Shown here: positions 13,186 through 26,500 of the stretch, in pieces
How positions within the stretch are numbered: the stretch's first letter is position 1
Layout of the letters: each line of letters begins with the position of its first letter
Assembly: GCA_037176885.1 (NCBI GenBank)
Contig: JAWWNJ010000001.1
Coordinates: forward strand, 2,170,001-2,234,000
Source: Favolaschia claudopus
Lineage: Eukaryota; Basidiomycota; Agaricomycetes; Agaricales; Mycenaceae
Reading direction: 5' to 3'
DNA: 64,000 nt
Notes under the pieces: generated by a model
What the model saw: only the letters and a program-made list of their open reading frames with translations
The model's database searches: none
Told to the model about the DNA's origin: nothing
Program-made: the position numbers and the translations under genes

Positions 13186-14912
13186 ATGGTGCCACCCCCA
13201 GTTCCCGCCCCCCTCAAGTCAATTGCTCCCTATCTTCAACGCGCCGATGAGCTCCGTATAAAGGAACCCGTTGTCGCATATTGGTGTACGGTTCTACGAC
13301 TTTTCCAACAGCTACATCTCACTGCGGTCCAGGCATGTATTATGCCGCACAGGTCGGTATCGGTCTCAAGGCAAAGGATCCCCCCTCCCGCGACTTTCTC
13401 TTTGAGCTTCTCGGCAACCTCGAAAAGCTAAAGCAAGACATCGGAGCTAATGACGCGATTGACATCGAGTCTGCGAGTGCCGCTTTCGTTGAAAATTTTG
13501 CCCTTCGCGTATTTGCCATGGCAGATAACGAAGATCGTTCAGGTGCTGGGAATAGGTTCGCGGATCTTACGTTTCAACTTCTGTTGCGCGTACCAATATC
13601 TCACAATGCATACAGGTCGACTGCGAAAAAATTTCTGGCCGCAGCTAATTTCCTCGAAGTTTTGACGACCTTTCCTCAAACTGAGGTCTCTGACTCGGTG
13701 AGTGGAGCCCGTGCTCCATCCCCCTTTTTTATTCACAATGACGTTTAGAACGAGGAAAAAATACGATATGCAAAATGGAAAGCGGCCGACATTGCCAAAG
13801 CATATCGCGAAGGCAGAAAACCCACTCCGGGGCCCGCTGGCGGCTCAACCCCGGGGATTGAGGCAGAACTTTCACAACTACAGCAAATTCCTACTCCCCC
13901 AACTTTCTCTAGTACAGATAGCAACATGTCGGGCACCACTGTCCAAAAATCCCCACCTTCTCCGCAGTCGCAGGCGACTCCGCCCGGTGGTTCACCTCCC
14001 AAAATCAAACGGACTTCACCACGCATGGAGACCGCTGATATAGTTAATGCAAATCGTGACTTTTCACCTCAAACTCCACCACGCCGGAACGACGCTGCCG
14101 CTGGTCATGGCCTCAATCCCGGGACATGGGGTGGTGAAAACGCGGGGGAGGCGACACCAGGTAGCTGGAGTACAGCCGCCACTCCAGGTACTGGAACTAC
14201 TCCTCAAGAGATGATTGACACCCCCCATTCTCCATCTCCTACTTCAGCTAACAGCCATGCGAGGGCTGGAAGCGCGAGCAGCAGCTCCAGTAGTAGGGAC
14301 GGCGGTCTCCTTTTAAAACGAGACGCTTCAGGGAAACCTCCGTCTCTGGTTCAAGACCGTTCTGGAAGTACCGAGAGCAAGAAATCGGTGCATTTCACTC
14401 CATCCGCTGGCGGATTCTCTACAACAGACGGTTCACCGCCGGTATCCCCCATTTTCCCTGCTCGCACCCCGAACGAAGCATGGCAAGTTCCAAATGGTCC
14501 GGTCGCTCCTAATGGAATGGACCTACCGCTGGGTTTCGTCCCAGATCCCCACCAACCTTCTTTCATTTCCGGTGCTCAACCTTCCTTCCAGGACTCTTCG
14601 CAGCCTGCACCAGGGCACCCGTATGCCTCCGCCCCTCCTTTAGGCCCCGAGTCAGATTTCTACGGATCCGTTTTACCCTCTGCCCCGCCGGCGCTTACCC
14701 CCGTTGTCCCTCCTCCACCCTCGTTCGTCGCTCCCCCGACGCTGGTCTCCCCGCCCCCGCCTTTGCCTGTGCCAGAGGCTGTCGAATTGACGCCCACTGT
14801 CATAGCCAAAGCGCAAAAGCACTGCCGATTCGCCATTAGCGCGCTGGATTATGAGGACGCCGAACAAGCGCGACGGGAATTGCGCGCTGCCCTCGCAGTG
14901 CTTGGGGGCTGA
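13186..14912 (+). CDS. VTA1: Vta1/LIP5 ESCRT-III regulator
   Basis: Activator of the AAA-ATPase Vps4 in multivesicular-body sorting. Three introns are needed. The first restores AYWCMYYAAQVGIG, the second (donor in AGNR) leads to STAKKFLAAANFLEVL, and the third gives EEKIRYAKWKAADIAKA. These segments form the tandem MIT-like N-terminal domain that binds ESCRT-III. A ~280-residue Pro/Ser/Gly-rich linker follows. The C-terminal VSL domain (VIAKAQKHCRFAISALDYED, then ARRELRAALAVLGG) is the Vps4-binding dimerisation module. Linker length is greater than in yeast, as usual for basidiomycetes. Identity is secure. Confidence 0.93.
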
Positions 14913-15062
14913 TTTTTGTTTACTTTAATACGTTCATTAACAATCTCGGAATTTCTATCGTCGTCATATAATCGGATTCCCTTCTCAATGTAGCCTTCAC
15001 TGCTCGTGTATCCACCTGTCGCATTACCTATTCCTCATATTATTCCTTCCCTCGTTTGGCTC

Positions 15063-17656
15063 TCAGTAGCCCTCTGTAGCTCGAACGCGCTCCTCCAACT
15101 CCCTAATCTTATCCTTGACCGATCCCGCTGACGACATACCAGCTGCAATCAGCGGTCGCCTCGGTTTCAACTGTTCTTTGATTTGTTCAAGCGAGTGATT
15201 GCGATGTGCAGCTGGTCTTGCAGCGACAGGGAATGTGGCCATCCCCGCGACTGCAGTATCCGGATTGACACCGATAGCTTGAGACTCGGACAGGGAAGTA
15301 CTCTTTGAAATTGAAGGGTTCGAAGCGCAGGCCGGAGTGCCAGAATCCGAGAACTCCTGATGCGACGAGACGCCAGAATTTGTGAGGTCATCTCGCTCAC
15401 AAGTTGAACTTGACTCGGGAGCAGCAATAGCATTGATATCAAGCGGCGAGGTTGTTGCGCCGATAGAAAGCCGCGTGGTGGCCGCGAGTTCGAGTTTCTT
15501 CTGCACGCGTACTGCAAACGATGAAGGACCGTGAGGTAGGCTAGGTCTGGAAATGCGCTCATACGTGGAGTCAGACGAGAATGGCGCGCTGGGATTGGCA
15601 ATATTGAGATCGGCTTCTAGTCCCCCAGCGTCCTCTGAGCATGGCTGCTGGGAGTCTGCCTGAGTGTCTTCATTCTGCTCGTTTTCGGCATCCACTTGAG
15701 CGACCAGTATAGCGTGTAAAATATCTTCTGCGACGTCACAGCTGCCAGCATCCTTTGAATGCAGTTCGTGACCACTTTCCGACTCTTGCCATCTTTCATC
15801 ATCGTCGCGGTCATCGCCCAAGCTATATTCCTGGTCTTGAAAGTTATCACATGTTCCAGCATAAGCCGACGCTGAGTCTGGGATTCCGCCAGAGGGTTGC
15901 CAAGATTCATCCATAATGGTTTCATTCGACGAGATCGTGAATAGCGGAGTCGGAGGATCGAGAGATAGAAAATTGACAATATAGATCGGTAAATCCACCC
16001 AGAGGTCACTAGTCAGAGAGCCGGTGTGTAGACTGACCCTAATCGTATAAGTCACTTCGATGAGAGCGCCGCCAGTGAGAGTGAGTGCCTCCGGCTACAT
16101 TGACCACGTTAACTATAGACGCAAATGAAAACGATGAACCCACTGGAACGAGAATGAAATGAGAAAAATTTGACCTCTCTCCGCCATGAATTCCGGCCCA
16201 CCAGCCATCGTTCGTCGAATGAGCCTTAGGGAACCCTTTGGCCATCTCCAAGGTTGACATTGCCACAGCTTTTTTGTTACTCGTGGTTTGGCACTTATCC
16301 ATATCGATTTCAGCCGCGGTAGATTTCGCTTGTGGGGTTCGCTTAGATAGGACTGTGGACATGAACAGTGTCAATGTGAGGCCTTTGATGATCTTTTTGG
16401 TCTCATTTTTTACACATATGTTCACGTTCACTCTTGATCCAGCGACGAAAGTGGACCGATGTAGAGCTGCTGTTAAATGTACTTGGCCGCTTCCACCCAT
16501 GAATAGACTCTTGGATTTGGTTGCCTTGATAGGGTGTTGAGCTGGTGCTAGCATCGCAGAAGGATCGAGTCTTGGCCAGATCTCGCAGTCCCGGTAGAAA
16601 TGAGCAATGCTCCGTTTGCTGAACTCATCCTTGACTTTGATGGAGCTTGGAATCGGTCAGAACACAAGAAGGGTCTGAAGAGGCACACGTACACGAGAGC
16701 AATGTATCTGATGGCGGCACCTGAAGGCCCGTTGAAAGGACCTTTAGGACGTCGAGCCGTACTAATTGGAAGTTGCATTTTGAAATTCATTTTGTGAAGA
16801 CCGTCTTGCGCTCTGCAGAAGCCTTCAGAGTCCGGACGGGACGCATAAATTCCCGTCAACGATGTGACGACTGCCGAGAAGCTAGTGGAATGCTGGAAAA
16901 ACTCATGGTAATCACCAGAGACGGTTTCAAACCCGAGAATCCGGATTTTCCCGTCAGAGATGGATACAGTGGACTCAGTCGTCTTGCACGGGCGAATGCG
17001 AAGCTTGATGACTCCCTCCAACACACCACCTTCGACGCAGACATTACTATGCAGCATTATATCAACTTCGACTAGAAAGGCATGAGCATTTCACTTTTTA
17101 GGAGGAGTTTTTTTTCTGACCGACCTCGTGCGCGTGGCTTTGCTTGTTCAAGATGAGTCAGGTCTTGCTCACAATGCTGCTTCAGTACTGAAGCGCCAGG
17201 TGGCAGTCGCGATTTATTGTTGCCAAGAAGCGATCTGAGCTCTACAGTGCGCTTGAGTGGAGTCGCCCCAGAACTAAGTAGAGTGCCATGTCTATTGAGG
17301 GATGTGGGATCGCGAGTCTTCTCTCTGTGTAAGTTCTTGCCAAGAGGAGCGGTCTCCACAGCAATACTTTGAAATGAATGCAGTTCGTCTGTGCAAGCCC
17401 CAGGATCCGGTTCAACGGCGGGATTCGTTCGCTGTGACTGTGAAGAGGTACGACCACGTCCTGCCAGTGGTGGCAACGTGCCAGCACGTTTTCGAGAAGG
17501 AGTCGGTTTCTGCGCGCCATAGGAAACAGTCGTCGGAGTCATGAATGTTGTATTGAATACGGTGGCCCAGGTCGGGGCTAGTTGCGGTATGTAAATTGCG
17601 TGAAGGTTTGAGCAGTCTTGGAGGTTCAGGTCAATCCTGGCTTTGGCCGCGGCCAT
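15063..17656 (-). CDS. arrestin-domain protein (alpha-arrestin-like)
   Basis: One gene in four main exons. The N-terminal ~160 residues are disordered and basic (SYGAQKPTPSRKRAG). A ~100-nt intron with donor GTGAGC joins them to FEVDIMLHSNVCVEGG, the first strand of an arrestin N domain. KIRILGFETVSGDYHEFFQH and KMNFKMQLPIS follow. The next exon holds the arrestin C domain (SGQVHLTAALHRSTFVAGS, VNVNICVKNETKKIIKG). An intron then leads to EALTLTGGALIEVTYTIRV and VDLPIYIVNFL. The last ~250 residues are acidic and Ser-rich with a short C-terminal coiled coil (KIRELEERVRATEG). Alpha-arrestins recruit Rsp5-type ubiquitin ligases, but I see no clear PPxY motif, so that role is only inferred. ATG at 17542 is an alternative start. 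Confidence 0.78.
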
Positions 17657-17733
17657 CACGAATATTCCCGCAGTTAAATTTACATTCTTCAGATTTAGAG
17701 TCTAAGTACGACTGTATACACTATAATACAGTT

Positions 17734-18689
17734 CTATGGAGGCAAGGGCCCTGCTATTGATAATGGACTCTCGGTGAAGAAAGCAGAGGAATCGGGATCT
17801 ACTCGTTTCAGTATATTGAGGGGTAAGGATGGTTTCTTCGCGAGATCGAATGGCGAGGTTGTATCGGTGAATTGGCTGTCGACTGTGGTATTGGTGACTG
17901 GGACAGAATTCTCCCTCGAAGAAAAGAAATCTATTTTCGGCGCCTGAAGGGCATGAAATTCGGTCACTGATTTAGACAATGCGTCCAACTGTTGAAGTAT
18001 CAGCGCAGTGTGCGGTGAGATGAGGTTGGTTATTAACCCTGTCCATTATGGCGGTCATAGCTTCTTTCTTGCCTCGGAACTGACTAGCAAGGTTGGAAAA
18101 CTGCTCTTCTCTCGCCTTGTCTCTTTCCGCCTCTTCATCGCGGGCTCCACCAACGCCCTCATCCCCTTCAGCATCGTCGATGATGACTCTGCTGACACTG
18201 GCAGCACGAGAACGAGTGCCCTTCCCCTTTCCTTTCGATTCAGCATTAGCGCCAACCTCTTCCAATTCCAGGTGCATTTGTGAGATTTGAGTCTGCAAGT
18301 CCAGAACCGTAGAGAGGTGGGACCACAGTTCCTCGTTTTTGGTAGCATTGTCGTTCAGCTTGCTATGATCTTCAGGCTGCACATTGTGATCTGGCGCGAC
18401 CAGCGACCCGAGAAGAGCGCCATCCCAAGGATCATAGACAGAGTTACGCGCATTCAACATGACCGGAGGAGGTAGAGAATCTGAGCCGAAACTGAGGAAT
18501 GAAGTGGCGTAAAGATTTCAGTTGGTTACCATTCGAATCTGGGTTCACTGGCAGCAAAGTATCCGGCTCCGGTGGGGCTTGGAACAAGTTATCAAGAATT
18601 CGGTCATGAGCGGATATTTCTCGAGTCTGAGGCTCGTAAATTGAGTCTGATTCCTCCCCCTTTCCACCATTCGGAAGCCAGGAGAACAT
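17734..18689 (-). CDS. coiled-coil protein of unknown function
   Basis: Three exons. It begins MFSWLPNGGKGEESD, continues to LLPVNPDSN, and after an intron to PPPVMLNARNSVYDPWDGAL. A coiled-coil segment (STVLDLQTQISQMHLELEEV), a KGKGKGTRSR basic patch and an acidic/Lys-rich charged stretch follow, then a third exon starting LDALSKSVTEFHALQAPKID. The splice sites and codon pattern look real. I do not recognise a family. The layout (short structured N-terminus, coiled coil, disordered tail) would fit a structural or adaptor protein, but no function should be assigned. Confidence 0.65.
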
Positions 18690-18815
18690 TGTGAGGTCAC
18701 AGAGGGAGAGAGTAGCTGGAGAACACAATGTCGCTTTACGTAACCAACTTGTATATTATTTGTAGAGATTTCACGATGCCGAATCGGGACGGGCCCAACG
18801 GCACCTACCGACGAC

Positions 18816-21135
18816 TCAACCATCCGCACCTTCTTCACTGCTGTCTCCCCCTTGTATATCTAAAAGCGCCCCAAACCTCCCCGTACCAACCTCAATACCA
18901 GTCGTTTCCGCATCCGATTCCAAGATATCTTGGCTCTGTTCCGACCCCGAGGCTTCTGAACCCGAGTCCAGGCTTTGAGAGCCCTCCTCTTCCTCTGCCT
19001 CTTCGCTATCCTCGTCGTCACTGCTCGCACCATCGTCCTCCATATTCTTCCTGATCCAGATGCCCGCCCCTTCCTCGTAATCCATCGACGTCAAGTCGGT
19101 TCCAGGTGGCCAGAAAGCCCACGCTACTCGTCCTTCGGCGAGGGCTCTCATAACTGCACAAGCTAAGGTTTCCCTCTCGAAAGATTAAATCGAGCAACGT
19201 ACTAGCATTACCAGCACGGTGAGTGTCGGGTCGCCCAGCTTTGGCAGTCTGCCATCCTTTGGCGTCGGCGTAGCCAATAAGGATGTCCATGGCCGACCAT
19301 GGCTTGTCTTTCGCTTGCGTGTTGAGAGGTCTGTCCCCTTCTCGCCACGTACGTTTGTCCACGACGGGATCAGAGGTAGGCTGTGAAATGTGATAAATTT
19401 GTTCAAGCGGCAGTAATTCGGCCGCGTGGTAAATGCAGGAAGGAATTGCAGACACCCTCGATATTGGGAGAATCCCGGAGAGAACCTGAGCTACGTTAAG
19501 AGAGGCCAGCTGGAGGAACGTAGTAGATACCTGTAATTCCATCGGCACAAAATTGGGCATGACAAGCCCTGGACAGTCAACGATGCGGACGTCGGGTGTC
19601 CAGAAAAGTGTTTGAAAATGCTTGGTCTGCATACCAGTTCACAACACGTCTTGACGAATTTCGACCGAAGTGGACGAACCTTTCCGGGAGTTTTTGAGGC
19701 TCTCACTTTGTGACCACCAAACAGGGCATTCAATAACGAAGACTTGAACATCAAGATGAACACAACTTCGAGTATGTCTGCTACCAAGAGTACAGACCTT
19801 GCCAACGTTGGGCTGCCCTGATATATTGAACACTTGAGATTTCATTGTAAGCTGGCAACAATGCACTAACCGATCAAACCAATAGTGAGGTACTTGTGGT
19901 CATCGTCTTCATTGGGAGCCGCAGGCCCACCAACGACAGTTCCTACTTTGTCACCTTCTGCGGTCAAAACTCGCTCCCAGTCAATGTCTCGCTTGACACG
20001 GGGGTTCCATTTCTCAAATTTCACGGGATCTGCCCTGATCTTTTCCGGGGGTTCGAGCATTGCAGCATGCTCAGCTTGAATTGCCTCCACAAGACGGCGA
20101 CGAAAGGTCTCGGGGATACGGGGGTCATGCTGTCTGCGCCCCTGCACCGAAATGAGGGAAATACAGGCTGTATCGTGAACTGGCACACCTGATGCAAAGA
20201 TGTTGATTCCCTTTCGACATAGGATTCGACCTGAACGACTTTGAGATTTGGGTAGTGTACTGCAAAGTAGTCTATCCAAGCATTAGCGCGCATGGGTCCC
20301 GAAATGTCGACTTTGGTGAGAACCAAAATCACTCGGCGATCAGAGAGGTATTCTACGAGCGATGGTGGGTAATGCAAGAGGGGCACTCTCGAATCCAATA
20401 ATACGAGGATGATCTCAGAAATCTCAGTAACACGCCATCTTTCCTTGATTCGTAAGAAAGAGGGCCACAGCACAAGATCAGCAACTTACAATTGCCTCCA
20501 AACTTCCAAATTCCGTTCAAAGTAAGTTGTCGAACGCGGCATCGTAGCATCCCGATCGTCAGCAAGGTTCGGACTGGAGACATGAGTATAGAGGCAATCC
20601 GGATCCATAGCACATACAGATCTTTCGAGAGGGCCTTTGACTCATCGCGCCACTCTTGAACCGCTTCATCCGTCTGTGCAAGCCACTAATTGGTGCGTAA
20701 CATTGGGCGACCACGCAAGAAGGCAACAAATTGGAAACCAACTTTGCGGAAAAGACCCTCTTCATTTTTTTCCACTTCAGTCTTAGACATATCGTATCTC
20801 CACTTTGGTCGGCGAGGGCAACTCAAGATGCGACGATCATCGAGATCGTTCGTTGGAACGATACAGGCATTTGAAGCAGAGATCGGAATGGGACGAGTGA
20901 GAGGAAGCGCCGTCGCAAGCGCGCGTGTAGTCTCTAGGAAATCGGAGGGTAGGGCTTCGAAAGTCGACTGCAGCTTTCTGGAGGCATGGACAGCATCTGA
21001 GACCGGTGGTCCGCGTCGTTTATTCTTCTTTACGGGTTTCTTGGGTTCTGGGGGAAGATCGCCCCGTTTGATAGCGCGCTTCGCCTTCTGAGCGGCCTTT
21101 TTCTGGGTGGTGGAAGTGGGTTTCCGACGAGGCAT
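18816..21135 (-). CDS. GNL1: circularly permuted GTPase, GNL1/MMR1-HSR1 family
   Basis: Putative nucleolar GTPase of the YlqF/YawG family with permuted G motifs (G4-G5-G1-G2-G3), linked to ribosome assembly. The N-terminus MPRRKPTSTTQKKAAQKAKR and a Lys-rich run match GNL1. G4 appears in VILVLTKVDISGP. After introns come the P-loop (GQPNVGKSS across an exon junction), KTPGKTKHFQT and the G3 region VDCPGLV. The C-terminal half (RVSAIPSCIYHAA, ILIGYADAKGWQTAKAGRPD, AFWPPGTDLTSMDYEEGAGI) and a long acidic tail (DDEDSEEAEEEEGSQ) are typical. Several small introns interrupt the G-domain. The start codon is only 95 bp from that of the divergent methyltransferase. Confidence 0.88.
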
Positions 21136-21230
21136 ACAGCTGAAGGAGGTAGTGGTTGAACTAAAAGAGTTGATCTGTGTTATCTTATCACCCGGCGAGA
21201 TGCTCTCATTCCATCAGCTTCTCTCCTCCC

Positions 21231-23405
21231 ATGTCTTCGCCCACCTCAACCCAACTGTCCCCCCGTTCAACGAATAACTCACCTGTAGCCCTCAAGCGCC
21301 CGGCGCGCAAGGGTCAATTCGAATACAAGTATGGCCTTCGACATCACACCCATGGAGAGAAAGCACCGTATCCCCTCGCCTATTCAAAACACGTTTGCGA
21401 ACTGTGCGGCATCTCTGGTCAAGAGAAAATCAATCTCATTCCCCCCGTTGCAGCGAGTCTCTCGACATGCGTCTTGTTAGTCACTTGAATGGCGGATCTG
21501 TCTCTTTTGTCGATTTCTCGGACGAAAACTGGAGAGGTGATGGAGGAGTGTCCACTCCCGAGCACTCTCTAGACTTGGGGTGTGGCGTACGTCGGATCTG
21601 AGTACCTGTCGCCATTGCCTTGACTGTCCATATCCACAGACTGGTGCTTGGGTCATTGATGCAGCCAAGCAATGGCCCACCTGTGACTTTGTATGTATTA
21701 CTTCTCTCTAGTTGATCCACGCCGTCTCATTTCATGCAGGTTGGATTTGACCTGGTCGACATCCAAATATCATTAAAAACTCTCCCCTCAGAATACGCGT
21801 CTGTCGCGGAGCGTATAACCTGGGTTCATGGCAATTTGTGAGATCACGTCGTTCTGAGCATCGCGCATCAACTAAGGGGTTCGTTGGAAGCCTCACGAAT
21901 AAATTACCGTTCGATGACGACGAGTTTGATCATGTTCACGTTCACGCTATAGCTCAAGGCGTGCCGGAGAACAAGGTAAATTCATGTCCTTGTTGGTGTA
22001 AGCTTCCACTCATGATTTGACTAGTGGGGTGTTTTATTTGAGGTTGGTGCGGTTCAGTTGGTCGTTGATCCCGCGATTTGAGCGCTGTTCAGGAAATCAG
22101 TCGTGTTCTTAGACCTGGGGGCGTCGTAGAGATAATAGAAGACGGAAAGGCAATGCTATCCCCTCATGGCGCCACAGCTGACTGGCTTTTGTACAGATAT
22201 CATATTTCCACTGCTGCCCAAGTGGTTTACGGCACCGTTTCGAGCTCGACCTCGGCGTTCCACCTCTGTCCATTATCCTGATGGCACACACAGAGGATTA
22301 TACCCTTTCTCGGATACCCAATCGGACACGACACCTCACGATCACGCACTTTTAGAATCGCTGTACAGATCTGTATTCGCAAGCCGCTTTATCAACCTCA
22401 GTCCCACAGGTTCGTTCGCGCGTCAGATTCTTTCCATTCGATAACTCAAATCTTGTAGCCATTTTACCCAACTATTTCACAACATATTTTAGACATGTTA
22501 CTCTGGGGCCTGTCATCAGCTTCTTCATGCCCCCCATTCCACCGCTGCAGCCGCTACCCCCGCAAATAATCACGTCCTATGTCGTCGACCCGAATTCAGA
22601 CACATTGGATTCTCGAACTTCGACCGTGTTTGCGTCTCCTCCACATGAGCCTAGGCCGACATCATTATCGTTTTCGTCTGCTATATCTGCTTCCACTGGC
22701 TCTACTGCCGCTTCTTCACATGTGTCCTCCATATTTACAGGTTCCCGCCGGAAATCATCTTCCGTTTCGACCTATGACAGCCCAGCCTCGACTAGCTCCG
22801 CGACGAATGGGATTTATGACCCACCAAAGACCCCTGCACCGTTCAAGACCTTTGTGCTGGATGTAGGAGTGGATGGAGAAGAACCTACGTTATCACCCAG
22901 TCGGATCCCGCTGCGAAATCAGCTGAGCTTGCTTAACGAACGATCTTTGGCTATGCACCTTTACCGGTCATATCAGATCGTATTAGCCTGCCAAGAGGAG
23001 ATGTGGGAAGAGCTCAAGGATCGGATACGAAATCGGAAGGAAGAGCTCAAGCCGTTCGGATGGGATGATGACGAGGAACTGGAGGAATTACAAAGTCGAA
23101 AGAAATTTGAACTACTCATTGATCGGTATCGGACGTGAGTATACTATCACTATATCGACATCTCGTTTAGTATCATCACTAACGTCTTTTTTCAAAGTGA
23201 TATGCAAACGCGTACTGCTTTGTGGTGTTCACTAACGGGAATCGGATGGTTGTTCCCTCCTCGGGAGCCACTGTCGAAGGCTGAGCTGATTGAGGAAGAA
23301 AGAGTTCGGACAGCTATGATTGAAGCCCGAGCATCTGCTGACTCTGAAGACGAGCCTCCATCTCCATGTCGGTCGATACGAGTACTTGTAGGATACAAGT
23401 TATAG
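21231..23405 (+). CDS. SAM-dependent methyltransferase with a defective-looking splice donor
   Basis: Class I methyltransferase, substrate unknown. After a disordered N-terminus come YPLAYSKHVCEL, then (intron) SLDMRLVSHLNGG and the SAM motif I HSLDLGCG, then GAWVIDAAKQWP, CDFVGFDLVDIQ and WVHGNFLTNKLPF (intron inside NFL). Next are DDDEFDHVHVHAIAQGVPENKW and ISRVLRPGGVVEIIED. The following junction should give EDDIIFPLLPKWF, but the intron at 22145-22196 begins GA instead of GT. Read through, the frame stops at 22281. Downstream exons are intact (HDHALLESLYRSVFASRFIN, ILPNYFTTYFRHVTLGP, a Ser-rich insert, MHLYRSYQIVLACQEEMWEE). An upstream ATG at 21177 is also in frame. Whether this copy is functional depends on how that intron is spliced. 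Confidence 0.82.
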
Positions 23406-23536
23406 AAATCAGTTGTATGTTGTTGTTTGGCATCAACCCCTTCGCCTACTTTTTTCCTCCATCCACTCTGCAGTAAATGGTGGCGTCGGGTCTGCGCCAG
23501 CCCTATCAGATCCCCCATCCTCACCGCCGCACAAAA

Positions 23537-26500
23537 ATGCAGACGGTTCCCATGTCGAAAAAAGCAAAAGGAAAAGCAAAAGAGCCCCCTGCAACCGCTC
23601 CGAAGCGGCGCGTGCAGGTCTCTGGGTCGGAACCCTCCTCCGGCCCTTCCTGGGGTTGGACATCCTTGACCGATTCCGTTGCGAGCAATGTGCCCCCGAT
23701 ATTCACGAAAGATGGAAGGTTTGTAGTCCTTCCGAATGTACCGAAAATTTTAAACGATTTCTCCAGTTACTTCTTCTCTCTCGTTGGCTGTTCTGTCCGG
23801 ATATACGCTGTATCGACGGGTAAAATTGTCTCCACCCTCTCTGCCCCACGGCCAACAGGCCACGACGCGTCCTCCGACATCCTCACATGCGCTGTATTAA
23901 ACCCTCATAACGCATTTCAGCTAATAACCGGCTCTCTGAATGGTGTGTTGGCGGTCTGGGACTTCTTGGAAGCCACCTTGCTTCAGCTGGTTGATATTAC
24001 GCAACCTATCCATCACATCTGCGTCCATGAAAATTTCAAGGATTCCGTGTTTCTTACCGCTTCCCGAGCAGGCAAGAAAGTCGGTGCGTGATAATTTTGC
24101 GTTTTCACCAAGCTCTCGTCTCATGACTCCAGATGATAACGCTATTGTCTTGCGGGTGTCGCTGAAACCTGCCGAATCTGCGTCTCAATCAACAATACAA
24201 AAGTCGTCGGAAATAACACCTATTGGCAAGATACGATATCCTACAGGACTCGCATTCTCTCCGGGTGGACGTTGGCTGGTGGCAACCGCTGGACACAAGG
24301 CATATGTTGCTTCGGCAGCGTCCCTGAGTTCGGGTTTCACCAAATATGTGTCTCCAGAGCGCCTTACCTGTCTGGCCTTCCATCCGACGGAGGATTATTT
24401 TGCAACTGGCGATGACAAAGGGAATATTCGTCTCTGGTACTGCCTCCACGACCAGTCATCCGTTAAACCCGTGGGAGTCGAAAAGAAAACTCAAACAACA
24501 GCACTACACTGGCACGCGCATGCAGTGTCTTCCATCGCTTTTACTTCCAATGGAGCGTATTTGTTGAGTGGTGGAGAGGAATCAGTTTTAGTAGTATGGC
24601 AACTGCACACCGGTAAACGAGAATTCCTGCCCCGCATCGGGTCCCCCATCAAAACCATCACTGTGTGCAAGCTGAATAGTGGGGAAGAAGAGTATTTACT
24701 CGGTCTGGCGGATGCTACATATACTTTTGTCGCCTCTGCATCGCTCAAGGTGTCGCGCAGTTATTCCCGAATCAAACTAGGTGCGTTTCTGGCCGCTTTA
24801 TTTCGTTGGCCCTCGATGAACACCGTCGTAGATCCATCAACCGGCCCATCCACATCGAAAACCTCGCCCATCCCGCTCTCAGTCCATGGGCCGACTTCCA
24901 CCCTCATCCTCCCATCATCACACCGTGCTTCCCTTCAGATTTACTCCCCGTCTTCCTTGACCCTAGTTTCCGAACTAGAAGTTTCGCCGTCCAACCGGGT
25001 TTCCAGACGAGACGACAAACCAATAGAGTTTTGCCGAGTTGAAAGAACCACAATCTCACCGTCTGGTGATTGGATGGCTACCGTAGACGCTAGAGAAGGC
25101 GACGAGAGTGCTCACGGCGAGTCGTATCTCAAAATTTGGAAATGGGATCGCAAAACTGGGTTTTGGATATTAAACACACGCGTGGATCGCCCTCATGGTC
25201 TCGAAAGAGTTGTTCACGCAGCCTTCAGTCCGTCATCAGATGGCCGATCGGTGCTCTTGGCCACATTAGGTGGAGATCGTGCAGTCAAGACCTTCCGAAT
25301 ACACGTCGCGAAGAATAAATCTGGGCTCTCAGAAGGTTGTCTTTCGTTTTGGGTATGAATGCGCCGTCTGACCATCATCTCAGAATTCTGGGTCGCTCGG
25401 TCTACTCTCCCATTTCACAACGAAACCCCCTCCCACCTCTCGTGGTCGGCTGACGGATCGCTTCTCGCCATCTCACTGCGCAATCGCGTTGTTCTTCTCA
25501 ACCCTTCCACAAATCTTTTGCGCCATTCAGTATCATTGCCCGAATTTGGACCCATCCACGGAGCGTACTTGATAGGGAAAACTGGACGTTATTTGGCCGC
25601 CGTTTCGGCTACGGATCTTATGCTATGGGATCTCATTGAGCAGCGCGGTGCGTGGGACCTTCGTTTTTCAACCGGTGAATGAACTCTTCCTAGTGCGATG
25701 GCATCATAAAAGCTCCAGCTTCATCCATAAACTGGTGTCCCACCCTCGCGATGACACATTCGTCATCGTGTCCACGGTGGCCGAAACGAGTAACGAATCC
25801 AAGATACTGCTTTTCCAAGCCAATTCCTCGCAGCCTGCACAAACGCTCTCGATGCCCTTTGGCTTCCGAAATGTCGTTTGGTATCCGTTTATATCGTCGC
25901 CCTTCAGTCTAGTCGGCATCACACATGACTGGAAGGTTGTTGTCTTCGGCGAAAGCGTCACCACAGTACCAGAGGAAGGCTCAGTTTCCAGAGAATTGAC
26001 CTCGCATTCTTTACCTCAGCACCGGACACTCTTTCAGGATATCTTCGGCAAATCGGCCTTCGACGGACCCGCCGTTGCTAATTCACCTCCATCAGTCGCA
26101 TCCAGTTCTCGACCGTGGACAGGCAGAGAAGGCGCTGGACTTTTCGAACATCCAGCGTATCTCATGCCTCCTTTGGAGAACTTGTTCGAACCGCTGATGA
26201 GCTCCGTGCTGAAGCTGCGGGTTACCGAGCCTTCTGTGTCTCGTCCGATCTCTCCGAACATCGAGGATGTCAGTATGGAAGGCGATGAACCCATTTTTGC
26301 AGCTGGAGCGGATGGGCGACGAGTGGTGGATGCAATTGAAATGGAGGCTATGGTTGAATTGTTTAGGACACATACTCTCAAAGGTACTGCAGCTCTTTGC
26401 TTCCTGCCTTGATTTTCTAATGTAATATTCAGCCAAAACTCCTACTGCTGGAGAGGCGACTCGGAAGCGAAATGGGTTGACCAATGGCCGTGTAAATGGC

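Noticed and set aside
22109..22291. Treating the methyltransferase as two separate genes split near 22280
   Set aside because: The downstream exons complete the same conserved domain and have no start codon or promoter of their own.
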